Below, one piece after another: positions 1 to 8,022 of a stretch of DNA of 64,000 nucleotides. Made by a program: the position numbers and the translations under genes. The first letter of the stretch is position 1, and each line of letters starts with the position of its first letter. The stretch comes from Rhizobium sp. (GTDB lineage: Bacteria; Pseudomonadota; Gammaproteobacteria; Burkholderiales; Thiobacillaceae). The stretch covers positions 1 through 64,000 of the forward strand of contig JAIBEL010000073.1 in the NCBI GenBank assembly GCA_019459285.1, read 5' to 3'. The notes below the pieces were generated by a model that did not search any database, was not told where the DNA came from, and was given only the letters and a program-made list of their open reading frames with translations.

Positions 1-14
1 CCCCCCCCCCCCCC
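1..14. other. Homopolymer C run at the sequence edge
   Basis: The first 14 bases are all C. A run this long right at the edge of the window suggests a contig end or an assembly artefact more than biology. The DNA from here to the first gene at 189 shows no feature I can support. Confidence 0.6.
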
Positions 15-188
15 ACGCTGCGGCAATTTGCCACATTGTCGCGGCACGTCCCTCGCCCTACACTCGGCCCGAATAGAAACCAATAAATTTCCTGAATGTT
101 TTTCAGGCTGGCATGGATTGGCCGGGCGATTATGCAGTAGCAGTTACTGCTTATTCGCCCGTGTCCGGCCAGGGGGACGAGAGACGTC

Positions 189-1412
189 ATGATGGGCATT
201 ATGAAAACGGCGCCCGGCCGCTGGGGCCTGGCGCAGACCGTAGCCGCGCTCTTGCTGTCGGGGTACGCGGGAACGGCCTTGCCGCATACGCACATGCCGC
301 CGGCAAATCCGGGACAGGCCGTCGCGTCCCGATCGGCAAAACCCACGCTGGCGATCGGGGCCACCATCGACGCGCAGGGCCGGATATGGCTCGCCCGCGT
401 CGAAAACCGAACACTCCTGGTTTCGTATTCGACCGACGACGGCAAGCATTTTTCTGCTCCGGTCGCTGTCAACGCCGAGCCGGAAAACATCGGGGCGGAA
501 GGTGAAAACCGGCCCAAGATTGCCGTCACCCGCAACGGCACACTGCACCTGACCTGGACGCTGCTGCTGCCGCAACCCTACACCGGCGAGATTCGTTACG
601 CGCGTTCGACCGATGGCGGCAGGACCTACTCGGCACCTATCACGATCAACGACGACAAGCGCCTGACCAGCCACCGTTTCGATTCGCTGGTTTCGGATGG
701 CGGCGACCGACTGGCCATCGTCTGGCTGGATGGCCGCGACCGGGATGCCGCGAAAGAGAAGGGCGATGCATTCGCCGGCGCATCGGTTTATTTCGCCCGC
801 TCCGACGATGACGGCGCCAGCTTCCGGGCCAACCGCAAACTGACCGCCCACACCTGCGAGTGCTGCAGGACCGCCCTGACCTGGACGGCAGACGGACCGG
901 TCGCGCTCTGGCGCAATGTATATGGAACCCATACGCGCGACTTCGCCCTGGCCCATCTCGATTCGGGCAAGCTGCAGCGACTGGCCGAGGATGAATGGAA
1001 CATCGATGCCTGTCCGCACCATGGAGGCGGGATTGCAACCGGCGGCGACGGTACGCTGCACGCGGTCTGGTACACCCAGGGCAAGAACCGCCGGGGGCTG
1101 TTTTACCGGCAGGTGAACGGCGACAGGATGTCGGCGCCGATGGCGTTCGGCAATCCGCAGGCCCAGGCCGGCCACGCTACCGTGGCGGCGGACGGGCAGA
1201 CCGTGCTGATCACCTGGCGCGAGTTCGACGGCCAGGCTTATGGCGCAATGGCGATGCTGTCGAGGGACGGCGGCATCAGCTGGAATGAGCCACGCCGCAT
1301 TGCGACAACAGAGGGTACCGCCGATTACCCGATTCCCCTGATCCACAGCGGCCGGATGCACGTTGTGTGGAACACGCTCCGCGAAGGCGTCCGGATCATG
1401 GAGGTCGAGTGA
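189..1412 (+). CDS. Exported BNR/sialidase-like beta-propeller protein with a Cys cluster
   Basis: A 407-residue protein with an N-terminal hydrophobic export signal (about residues 1-32). It has several BNR/Asp-box-like stretches of the type STDDGKHF, STDGGRTY, SDDDGASF and SRDGGISW spread along the chain, which suggests a six-bladed sialidase-like propeller. Two unusual features are a CECC cluster near residue 223 and a CPHHGGG stretch near residue 275, both of which could bind metal or haem. It is the first gene of a tight operon with a thioredoxin-like protein, a TonB-dependent receptor and TonB-ExbBD, so a periplasmic role in handling the imported substrate is more likely than sugar hydrolysis. 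The substrate is unknown; copper or another metal complex is an inference. An alternative start is the ATG at 201. Confidence 0.75.
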   Translation: MMGIMKTAPGRWGLAQTVAALLLSGYAGTALPHTHMPPANPGQAVASRSAKPTLAIGATIDAQGRIWLARVENRTLLVSYSTDDGKHFSAPVAVNAEPENIGAEGENRPKIAVTRNGTLHLTWTLLLPQPYTGEIRYARSTDGGRTYSAPITINDDKRLTSHRFDSLVSDGGDRLAIVWLDGRDRDAAKEKGDAFAGASVYFARSDDDGASFRANRKLTAHTCECCRTALTWTADGPVALWRNVYGTHTRDFALAHLDSGKLQRLAEDEWNIDACPHHGGGIATGGDGTLHAVWYTQGKNRRGLFYRQVNGDRMSAPMAFGNPQAQAGHATVAADGQTVLITWREFDGQAYGAMAMLSRDGGISWNEPRRIATTEGTADYPIPLIHSGRMHVVWNTLREGVRIMEVE

Positions 1413-1414
1413 TC

Positions 1415-1909
1415 ATGTTGTGCCGTCTGTGTCTTCTTCTCGTGTGTCTGGCCGCATGGCCCGCATCGGCAGCCGAGCCAGCACGTTTCGATTCGGGCAG
1501 CCTGGCAAAGATCGAAGCGCGGTATGCGGGCAAGCCGTTCATTCTGAGCCTGTGGTCGGTCAACTGGTGCGGGCACTGCATCGACGAATTGACCATGCTG
1601 GGCAAACTGTCGAAAAACGAAAAAAACCTGCCTCTGGTATTGGTTGCGGTCGACAGCCCGGAGGATAGCGACGCGATCCGGAAAACCCTGCGCAAGCTCG
1701 GATTGAGCCATGCAGAGTCCTGGGTCTTCGACGATCCCATTCCCGAACGCCTGCGTGCCAGCATCGACCCCACTTGGCAGGGAGAACTGCCGCGTTCGTA
1801 TCTGTACGACAAGGCGCATCGGCGCCAGGCAGCAGTGGGTACGCTCGATGAAGCCAGACTGAAAGCCTGGCTGGAACAACAGGGCCAGCGATCCGGCGCT
1901 GCCAAATAG
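1415..1909 (+). CDS. Periplasmic thioredoxin-like (TlpA/redoxin family) protein
   Basis: A 164-residue protein with a signal peptide (about residues 1-20, ending ASA) and a thioredoxin-fold core with the active-site motif WCGHC near residue 51. The start chosen is the ATG at 1415, just after the stop of the propeller gene, because an upstream start would place extra charged residues before the signal peptide. It probably reduces or delivers something to a cysteine-containing partner in the periplasm. The adjacent propeller protein with its CECC motif is the obvious candidate partner. The reading frame has no internal defects and the gene is transcribed with its neighbours. Confidence 0.8.
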   Translation: MLCRLCLLLVCLAAWPASAAEPARFDSGSLAKIEARYAGKPFILSLWSVNWCGHCIDELTMLGKLSKNEKNLPLVLVAVDSPEDSDAIRKTLRKLGLSHAESWVFDDPIPERLRASIDPTWQGELPRSYLYDKAHRRQAAVGTLDEARLKAWLEQQGQRSGAAK

Positions 1910-1929
1910 AAAATCCACAAGGGAGCAAC

Positions 1930-4194
1930 ATGAAACGCAAAACTCTAGCGCTCGCCCTCGCCAGCACGCTGGGTCATCCTGCCGCCTGGGCTGAAGAGCA
2001 GACCTTGCCGGAAATGATCGTCAGTCAGCCGCGCCCGGCAGTGGTGACGAACAATCCTTCGCCATCGGCCGAAGTGAGCCAGGACCAGATGCGCGAAATG
2101 AACGTCATCAATGTCGAGGATTCGCTCAAGTACACACCGAGTATATTCATACGCAAGCGCTATGTCGGCGACCGCAACGGCATCGTTGCCAGCCGCACGG
2201 CGGGCAGCCTCCAGAGTGCGTGGTCTCTGGTTTATGCGGACGGTCTGCTGCTGTCCAACCTGTTGGGCAATTCCTACAATTTTCCGCCGCGCTGGAACAT
2301 CGTCGGCAGCGAGGAAATCGAGAACATCGAAGTGCTGTACGGGCCGTTCTCGGCGCTGCTGCCCGGCAACTCGGCTGGCGCCACCATCCTGATCAATACG
2401 CGCAAGCCGCAGCAGTTCGAAGCCCATGCACGGGTCCAGGGATGGTCCCAGGACTACAAGCATTACGCCACGGACGACACTTACCGGGGCCACCAGGAAC
2501 AGCTTGCGCTGGGTGCGCGGGTGAACGGTAGCCTGAGCTGGTCGTTCCTGTTCAACCATCTCGATACGCATTCGCAGCCGATCAACTTCGCCACGGCAGC
2601 CGTCCCCGCAGCCAACAGCGGGGTGGGGACGCCGGTCACAGGCGGCGTGCCCTACACCAACCCGACGAACGTCCCCAGCATGATGTTCGGTGCGACCAGC
2701 CTGGACCATTCGGTGCAGGACACGATGAAAATCCGGCTGGCGTACGACTTCACGCCCGACACGCGCGCGGCGCTCACCTATGCCTACTGGCAGAACGACA
2801 GCTTCAGCGATACCCGGACCTACCTGCGCAATGCGTCAGGCCAGCCCATATGGAGCGGCAACGTCAATATCGACAACAAGAACTACACCGTCAGCACGAG
2901 TACGCTCGCCCCGTCGGACAGCAATACGCAGAACCAGTTGCTGGGCCTGAGCCTGGACAGTCACCTGTCGCCGGACTGGTCGATCGAACTGAGCGCCTCG
3001 GATTATTCCACTCCTCGCGACATCACACGGACGCCGACCACTGCGGTTGCAGGCGGGCTCGGCCAGCCGGGCTCGGCAGGCGGGGCAGGCACGATCACGT
3101 TCGGTGACGAGAGCGGCTGGCAGACACTGGACGCCCGTGCAATCTGGAAACCCGGCCAGGACAGGAAGAACCACACCGTCACCTTCGGCTACCATTACGA
3201 CCATTACACCTACAGCAGCGCCAAATACGCCGCATCCAGCTGGGCCGACGACAGCAGCATCGGCGCATCCCCCGTCAGCGCCACCATGGGCGACACCCGT
3301 ACCGATGCCGTTTTCGCGCAGGATGCGTGGAAGCTCGATCCGCGCCTGACGCTGACGCTCGGCTGGCGAACCGAGCGCTGGCAGGCATTCAATGGTTTCA
3401 TCAGCGGCTACGCGCCAATTGCCAGCCGCGACGACACCTACCATTCGCCCAAGGCGTCGCTCGCCTGGCGGGTGGCAGGCGACTGGCTGATCCGGGGTTC
3501 GGTTGCCCGCGCCTACCGCATGCCGACCGTCACGGAACTGTTCCAGACCGAGAAAATCGGCGTGGTCACGCAGATCAGCGATCCCAACCTGAATCCGGAA
3601 AAGATCCTGGCCACCGACCTCACCGCGGAGCATGCGCTCGAGGGCGGCAATCTGCGCCTGTCGCTGTTCGACCAGCACACCGATAATTTCCTCACCAGCC
3701 AGCTGAACCTGACAACCAATGTCAACCGCGTCCAGAACATCGGCCGTACCCGCATCACCGGCGCTGAGGCGGCGTATGAAGCGGTGGACTTCCTGATGCC
3801 TGGACTGGATCTCAATGGCAGCCTGACCTACACCGACTCGGAGATCCTGTCCGATCCGGGCAATCCCGCCCTCGTTGGCAAAAAGGTGCCGCGCATCCCC
3901 GACTGGCGCGCCTCGGTCTTCGCTTCCTATCGCTTCGATGAACACTGGACCGGTTCCCTCGGCCTGCTTTACAGCGGACTTCAGTTCGGCAACCTGGACA
4001 ATTCGGACACCAATCACAACGACACAGGAAGCCTGAGCAAGTACACCACCGTCGACGTAAAGCTCGGCTACCGTTTCTCGAAACTGATTCGCGCCTCGTT
4101 CGGGATCGACAACCTGACCAATGAAGACTATTTCATTGGACCGCATCCTTTCCCGAAACGCACCTACCAGGCCGAATTGCGTATGGATTACTGA
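1930..4194 (+). CDS. TonB-dependent outer-membrane receptor
   Basis: A 754-residue protein with a signal peptide ending near AWA-EE. The N-terminal plug domain follows (about residues 45-155: an AEVSQDQM segment, then EIENIEVLYGPFSALLPGNSAGATI, here cited by its position near 135-160), and then a long 22-strand-type barrel. The C-terminus ends in an aromatic residue (LRMDY), as expected for BAM-dependent insertion. Late-barrel features include DWRASVFASYRF and NLTNEDYF. It is preceded by a good ribosome-binding site (AAGGGAGC) and immediately followed by tonB-exbB-exbD, so the operon supplies its own energising complex. The ligand cannot be read from the sequence. The Cys-rich partner and the copper-dependent methanethiol oxidase elsewhere in the window make a metal complex a reasonable guess. 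Confidence 0.9.
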   Translation: MKRKTLALALASTLGHPAAWAEEQTLPEMIVSQPRPAVVTNNPSPSAEVSQDQMREMNVINVEDSLKYTPSIFIRKRYVGDRNGIVASRTAGSLQSAWSLVYADGLLLSNLLGNSYNFPPRWNIVGSEEIENIEVLYGPFSALLPGNSAGATILINTRKPQQFEAHARVQGWSQDYKHYATDDTYRGHQEQLALGARVNGSLSWSFLFNHLDTHSQPINFATAAVPAANSGVGTPVTGGVPYTNPTNVPSMMFGATSLDHSVQDTMKIRLAYDFTPDTRAALTYAYWQNDSFSDTRTYLRNASGQPIWSGNVNIDNKNYTVSTSTLAPSDSNTQNQLLGLSLDSHLSPDWSIELSASDYSTPRDITRTPTTAVAGGLGQPGSAGGAGTITFGDESGWQTLDARAIWKPGQDRKNHTVTFGYHYDHYTYSSAKYAASSWADDSSIGASPVSATMGDTRTDAVFAQDAWKLDPRLTLTLGWRTERWQAFNGFISGYAPIASRDDTYHSPKASLAWRVAGDWLIRGSVARAYRMPTVTELFQTEKIGVVTQISDPNLNPEKILATDLTAEHALEGGNLRLSLFDQHTDNFLTSQLNLTTNVNRVQNIGRTRITGAEAAYEAVDFLMPGLDLNGSLTYTDSEILSDPGNPALVGKKVPRIPDWRASVFASYRFDEHWTGSLGLLYSGLQFGNLDNSDTNHNDTGSLSKYTTVDVKLGYRFSKLIRASFGIDNLTNEDYFIGPHPFPKRTYQAELRMDY

Positions 4195-4196
4195 GC

Positions 4197-4862
4197 ATGC
4201 GCCATCCTCGGCGACAAGTGTCGATCGCACACTTGGCAGGACTTGCCGCTGTGCTTGCACTGCACGGCGCGCTGCTCCATAGCCTGTGGCAGTCCCATAT
4301 CCTGCCACCGCCCGCCGAGGCGGCAACGCTGTTTGTCGACCTGTTGACGGATCCACCCAAGCTTGAGCGGCCGAAGCCGGACCCGCCCAAGCCCAGGCCA
4401 ATCAAACGCGAACGGCCCGTTCAACCGCCGCCTCCACAACAACTGGCCGCGCAAACGCCGGTCGTGTTGCCGTCCGATCCGGTCGCACCGCCGCCTCCAC
4501 CACTGCCTCCCAGAATCGAGGTACCGGCCGAACCCGTGCTACCCGCGCCGCCGCCAAAGCCTGTGGGCCAGGCCGTGTTGAGCGGCGAACTCGCGCTGAC
4601 CTGCCCGGACCGTGCGCCACCATCCTATCCCGCCATTTCCCGTCGTCTCGGGGAAGAGGGCAAGGTGGTGCTGCGCGTGGAGCTCGACGAAACGGGACGG
4701 GTTGACCGCGCCACGATCAAAATCAGCTCGGGCTACGCACGCATCGACGAGGCCGCGCTGGCCACCGTCAAGCGCTGGCGCTGCAGCCCGGCCAGCCGCG
4801 ATGGCGCAGCCGTGCGCGCCGTCGCCATCCAGCCTTTTAATTTTGTACTCGAAGGACGATGA
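4197..4862 (+). CDS. tonB: Energy-transducing protein TonB
   Basis: A 221-residue protein with one N-terminal membrane helix (about residues 12-35), a very proline-rich periplasmic spacer (about residues 50-125, with repeats such as PPPP and KPDPPKPRP), and a C-terminal TonB domain (about 135-220). The C-terminal domain carries the typical YPxxxRRLGEEGKVVLRVELDETG pattern starting near residue 142. It transmits the proton-motive force from ExbBD to the receptor encoded just upstream. It starts two bases after the receptor stop and is followed by exbB within a few bases, so all four genes form one transcription unit. Confidence 0.92.
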   Translation: MRHPRRQVSIAHLAGLAAVLALHGALLHSLWQSHILPPPAEAATLFVDLLTDPPKLERPKPDPPKPRPIKRERPVQPPPPQQLAAQTPVVLPSDPVAPPPPPLPPRIEVPAEPVLPAPPPKPVGQAVLSGELALTCPDRAPPSYPAISRRLGEEGKVVLRVELDETGRVDRATIKISSGYARIDEAALATVKRWRCSPASRDGAAVRAVAIQPFNFVLEGR

Positions 4863-4863
4863 C

Positions 4864-5592
4864 ATGGATACGAACATAGGCTTTTCCCATTTCCTGGCCC
4901 AGGCCGATACACTCGGGAAAACGGTGTTGTTTCTGCTGCTGGCACTGTCGGTTGCGAGCTGGTACCTGATCGTGACCAAGACGATCGCCAACTACCTGGC
5001 GAAGCGACGCGTCGAAAGCTTTCTCGAACAATTCTGGGCGGCCGATTCGCTGCAGGAAATCCGCACCGCCTTGCTCAGGCAGCCGCGCGATCATGCTTTT
5101 GCCGAACTGGCACATGATGCACTGGAAGCCGCCAGCGACAGCGAAAAGCATGGCCTGCACAAGCTGGCGGCCGCAGGCGGCTTGGGCGAATTTCTCACGC
5201 GTCTGCTCAGAAACGGTATCGACCAGGAGGCCACGCGTGTCGAGCATGGCCTGACCATCCTGGCCTCGGCGGGATCGGCCGCACCCTATATCGGCTTGTT
5301 CGGCACCGTATGGGGGATCTATCACGCGCTCGTCAATATCGGCCTGTCGGGGCAGGGCACGCTCGACAAGGTCTCAGGCCCGGTGGGCGAAGCGCTCATC
5401 ATGACGGCGATGGGACTGGCCGTGGCGATTCCCGCCGTGCTTGCCTTCAATGCCTTCAACCGGCGGAACCGGGTGTGGCTCGCCAGGCTGGATGCGTTCG
5501 CGCATGATCTGTACGCCATCATCACCGTGGGCGAAAAGGCCAACCGTTCCGCCGGCGAACCCCGTCCGCTGCATATCGTGAAGGAGGCCTGA
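4864..5592 (+). CDS. exbB: Biopolymer transport protein ExbB (MotA/TolQ/ExbB proton channel)
   Basis: A 242-residue protein; the start is the ATG at 4864, just after the tonB stop. One membrane helix lies near residues 18-38. Two more (about residues 135-160 and 175-200) contain the family signatures SAAPYIGLFGTVWGIYHA and GEALIMTAMGLAVAIPAV. It forms the pentameric proton channel that drives TonB together with ExbD, encoded next. The length and motifs are those of ordinary family members. Confidence 0.93.
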   Translation: MDTNIGFSHFLAQADTLGKTVLFLLLALSVASWYLIVTKTIANYLAKRRVESFLEQFWAADSLQEIRTALLRQPRDHAFAELAHDALEAASDSEKHGLHKLAAAGGLGEFLTRLLRNGIDQEATRVEHGLTILASAGSAAPYIGLFGTVWGIYHALVNIGLSGQGTLDKVSGPVGEALIMTAMGLAVAIPAVLAFNAFNRRNRVWLARLDAFAHDLYAIITVGEKANRSAGEPRPLHIVKEA

Positions 5593-5595
5593 ACC

Positions 5596-6015
5596 ATGGC
5601 AATGGGAAGCTTTGACCCGCGCCGGGGTCCGGGGCCGATGGCCGACATCAACGTGGTGCCGCTGGTGGACGTGATGCTGGTCCTGCTGGTGATTTTCATC
5701 ATCACCACGCCGTTGCTCACCAATGCGGTCAAGATCGACCTGCCCAAGGCAAGCAGCGCACCCAATGTCACCAAGCCGGACCATATCGAACTCGGCATCC
5801 GGGAAAACGGCGATCTCTACTGGAACGGCGAGCGGGTCGCGATGGATCAGTTCGCGCCGCGTTTTGCCGAGGCCGCAAAAAAACAGCCGCAACCTGAGCT
5901 GCATATCCGCGCCGACCGGCATGCCGAATACGAGCCGGTCGCGAAAGTCATGTCGTTGGCTGCGCAGGCAGGCCTCACCCGTATCGGGTTTGTGACCGAG
6001 CCCGATCGGCACTGA
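5596..6015 (+). CDS. exbD: Biopolymer transport protein ExbD
   Basis: A 139-residue protein with a single membrane helix (about residues 20-42) containing the essential aspartate in NVVPLVDVMLVLLVIF, followed by a periplasmic domain with the family ending pattern LHIRADRHAEYEPVAKVM. It completes the TonB-ExbB-ExbD complex and is the last gene of the uptake operon. Confidence 0.93.
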   Translation: MAMGSFDPRRGPGPMADINVVPLVDVMLVLLVIFIITTPLLTNAVKIDLPKASSAPNVTKPDHIELGIRENGDLYWNGERVAMDQFAPRFAEAAKKQPQPELHIRADRHAEYEPVAKVMSLAAQAGLTRIGFVTEPDRH

Positions 6016-6359
6016 CCATCCGAAAGACGATCAGCACAGGGTGGACGCATGCGTCCATCCAGGTGACGTTACGCAAGCGCTTCAACGGGTGCCCGCGTAA
6101 TTCTTGAGTTCTTCCATTCAATCATGGGCATCCACCAATGGCATTTTCTTGCCGGTTGGTGGCTTTCCCGCTGAATAAATAACGTGCACAAAACCGGAAA
6201 TTTCGCACTCCGGGATTTCCCTTGTCTGGCCAAGGGCTCATACGTGAATTTACGGTAGTTCTACCAATTTACACGCTAAGGCCGTGGCCCTGTAATAGAA
6301 GCGGCGTCTTTATCCGGATTGTGATGAAGCGCAAGTTTTCATTCTATTTAGGGGCCTTC
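6016..6359. other. Intergenic region with palindrome, hairpin and regulatory box
   Basis: This 344-base stretch between exbD and the OmpW-like gene holds no convincing gene. It contains a perfect 16-base palindrome TGGACGCATGCGTCCA at about 6042-6057. It also contains a stem CCACCAA/TTGGTGG at about 6132-6162, which could end the uptake operon, although the T tract after it is weak. The ACGT-type regulatory box at 6241-6256 and a -10-like TAATAG near 6293 lie in front of the OmpW-like gene. Confidence 0.5.
6241..6256 (+). promoter_or_regulatory. ACGT-N6-ACG box upstream of the OmpW-like gene
   Basis: The sequence TACGT-GAATTT-ACGGT matches the geometry of five other boxes in this window (half sites xACGT and ACGTx separated by six mostly A/T bases). 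It lies 119 bases before the start codon at 6360. The right half site is imperfect. The cognate regulator is not known; the FixJ-type regulators at 11640 and 21147 are candidates by inference. Confidence 0.45.
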
Positions 6360-6959
6360 ATGAAAAAACATAACTTTCTTCCGTCTGTTCTGGGAGCTCT
6401 CCTGGCTGCCTGTGCCGTATCTGCTAATGCCGATCCGATCGGTCTGGACGTGAGCGTGGGGTTGGTGAATATCCGGCCTGATATCAAATCCCCGGTCGTT
6501 GGGGCGGATGCCACCAACGAGGTGGTGCCCATTGCGAACTTCACGTATTACCTGAGCGAGCACTTTGCCCTGAACACGGCGGCCGGCATTACCCGCCACG
6601 AGTTCAGCAATGCGGGCGGCATCCTGGGCAAGGCCTCCATGGCCCCGTTCCACTTGATGGCGCAGTACCACTTCATGCCGAAGGCGGATTTCCGTCCGTA
6701 TGTGGGGGTGGGGATCCACCATACCGTGTTCTTCAAGCAGAGTGGACCGGCTTTCAACGGCCTGGAGGATTTCAAGGCAGATACCGGTGCCGTCCTGCAG
6801 GCGGGGTTCAGCTATACGTTGAACAAGGATTATTTCGTCAATTTCGATGTCAAGAAGTTCTATCTTGAAACGAACGTAACCCCACAGGGCGGTGCGAAAA
6901 TCGAGACGATCACGCTTAATCCCTGGTTGATCGGACTGGCGGTGGGCAAGCAGTTCTGA
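6360..6959 (+). CDS. OmpW-family outer-membrane protein
   Basis: A 199-residue protein with a signal peptide (about residues 1-24, cleaved after SANA) and an eight-stranded barrel of the OmpW type. The recognisable stretch is YHFMPKADFRPYVGVGIHHT around residues 98-118, and the terminal phenylalanine follows GLAVGKQ. OmpW proteins are small porins thought to let small hydrophobic compounds cross the outer membrane, and they often accompany hydrocarbon or C1 oxidation genes. The start at ATG 6360 was chosen over upstream starts because it begins a proper signal peptide. It is a single-gene unit with its own upstream box and a strong downstream terminator. Confidence 0.85.
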   Translation: MKKHNFLPSVLGALLAACAVSANADPIGLDVSVGLVNIRPDIKSPVVGADATNEVVPIANFTYYLSEHFALNTAAGITRHEFSNAGGILGKASMAPFHLMAQYHFMPKADFRPYVGVGIHHTVFFKQSGPAFNGLEDFKADTGAVLQAGFSYTLNKDYFVNFDVKKFYLETNVTPQGGAKIETITLNPWLIGLAVGKQF

Positions 6960-7029
6960 CGCAGAGGAAGCCGTGGACACATAGGTTAAGGGAGCAGCCG
7001 AACGCGAGCCTTTCCGACAAACACACCAC

Positions 7030-7064
7030 AAGATAAAACGCCGGGCACCCCGGCGTTTTATCTT
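7030..7064 (+). terminator. Strong, symmetric intrinsic terminator
   Basis: A perfect 16-bp stem (left arm 7030-7045, right arm 7049-7064) encloses a three-base loop. The GC-rich inner part (GCCGGG/CCCGGC) is flanked by A-rich and T-rich outer arms (AAAA/TTTT), so it can terminate in either direction. It lies about 70 bases after the OmpW-like gene. Confidence 0.9.
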
Positions 7065-7138
7065 GCGCGCTCGTCGAGTCAATACAGGCTCACACCATCC
7101 GAGCACCCCCTCGGATGAATAGGTTTGATCGTTTTCAA

Positions 7139-7154
7139 TACGTAGTTTTACGTG
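7139..7154 (+). promoter_or_regulatory. ACGT-N6-ACGT box upstream of the Nif11-like gene
   Basis: TACGT-AGTTTT-ACGTG, a 16-base dyad with full ACGT half sites. It lies 175 bases before the start at 7314, and a -10-like TATAAAT begins 61 bases downstream at 7200. The geometry and spacing match the box before the monooxygenase gene at 12388. Confidence 0.55.
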
Positions 7155-7313
7155 CACGGTGCCGTGTCGATACGGATTATCCGTCGAGCAGACATTGCGT
7201 ATAAATCACGGGTGTATCCGGCGGAATGTCTTCATGCGAGGGGGGGCCTACGGCGCTTGGATCAGGGCAGGGGCGTCATGCCCCGACACGTCGATGAATC
7301 TAAGGAGCTAAAC

Positions 7314-7592
7314 ATGTTGAAAGCGGCATTGGACAGAGATACCCAGAATCGTCCGTTCGAGAGAAGCATCAAGCAATTCGGCGAGATTGTCATGGCCGAA
7401 CCGGCATTGCTTGCCAAGTTGGAAGAGACGCGCGATGCGAACAGCTTTATTGCGACGTATTGCAAGCTGGCTTCGGAAAAAGGCATACATTTCACCCCGG
7501 ACGACATGCGTATCGTCGTTCAGGAACAAAAGCAGGGCAGCAACTGGGTGATTCCCAAGGCCGTCCTGAAAATCGTGCGCGAACGCTTCTGA
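7314..7592 (+). CDS. Nif11-like small protein
   Basis: A 92-residue protein. The start is the ATG at 7314, preceded by AAGGAG at good spacing. Residues about 20-65 resemble the Nif11 domain (FGEIVMAEPALLAKLEET, then a segment ending in KGIHFTPDDM). Nif11-like proteins occur near nitrogenase genes or as leader parts of peptide natural products. This one lacks an obvious Gly-Gly leader cleavage site followed by a core peptide, so a peptide precursor role is not supported. It is followed after 12 bases by a second small gene, and both sit behind their own regulatory box. The function is unknown. Confidence 0.65.
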   Translation: MLKAALDRDTQNRPFERSIKQFGEIVMAEPALLAKLEETRDANSFIATYCKLASEKGIHFTPDDMRIVVQEQKQGSNWVIPKAVLKIVRERF

Positions 7593-7604
7593 GGAGAACA
7601 AGCA

Positions 7605-7904
7605 ATGGACGATATCAAAACCAGTAGCGGCAGAGTCGTGGGCAGCTGGAATGGCGAGCGCGCTCGCGACTTGATGGCCGAAATTGCCCGGATCAAGCAG
7701 ATGCTGATCCAGGAAAAATCCTCGGAATCGCTGGATTCCCGGTCGATGCCTCACCGCGACCAGCTGCATCAGGACCTGCTTGAATTCAAGGCCTACCATT
7801 TGTGGGGGTGCGACAGGCATGGCGAATGCGTGGTGGGGACCAATGCCAATCGCATCGAGAGCGTGGACAAGGTGCTTTCGTTTTCGCTGATCGACCACCA
7901 CTGA
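7605..7904 (+). CDS. Hypothetical small protein
   Basis: A 99-residue soluble protein that I do not recognise. It has a likely amphipathic helical middle (about residues 18-60) and a short segment with two cysteines, WGCDRHGECVVGTN, near residues 67-80 that could bind a metal or form a disulfide. The ribosome-binding site is GAGGAG just before the ATG. It is in the same unit as the Nif11-like gene and precedes the acyl-CoA-dehydrogenase-like gene by about 120 bases, so it may be part of that functional group. Confidence 0.6.
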   Translation: MDDIKTSSGRVVGSWNGERARDLMAEIARIKQMLIQEKSSESLDSRSMPHRDQLHQDLLEFKAYHLWGCDRHGECVVGTNANRIESVDKVLSFSLIDHH

Positions 7905-8022
7905 GTCCAGCCCCGGATGCCCTGCGTCGACGCGACCGAATGGGCGTCAGCGCAGGGCACATTGCCGGAGCGGGATACACGCTGTATGTTTGTCCAGTTG
8001 GTCGTCGAATCGAGTCGCTGAT

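Noticed and set aside
2836-4401. A 521-codon minus-strand open frame opposite the TonB receptor and tonB
   Set aside because: No recognisable domains; the plus-strand genes there are clear.
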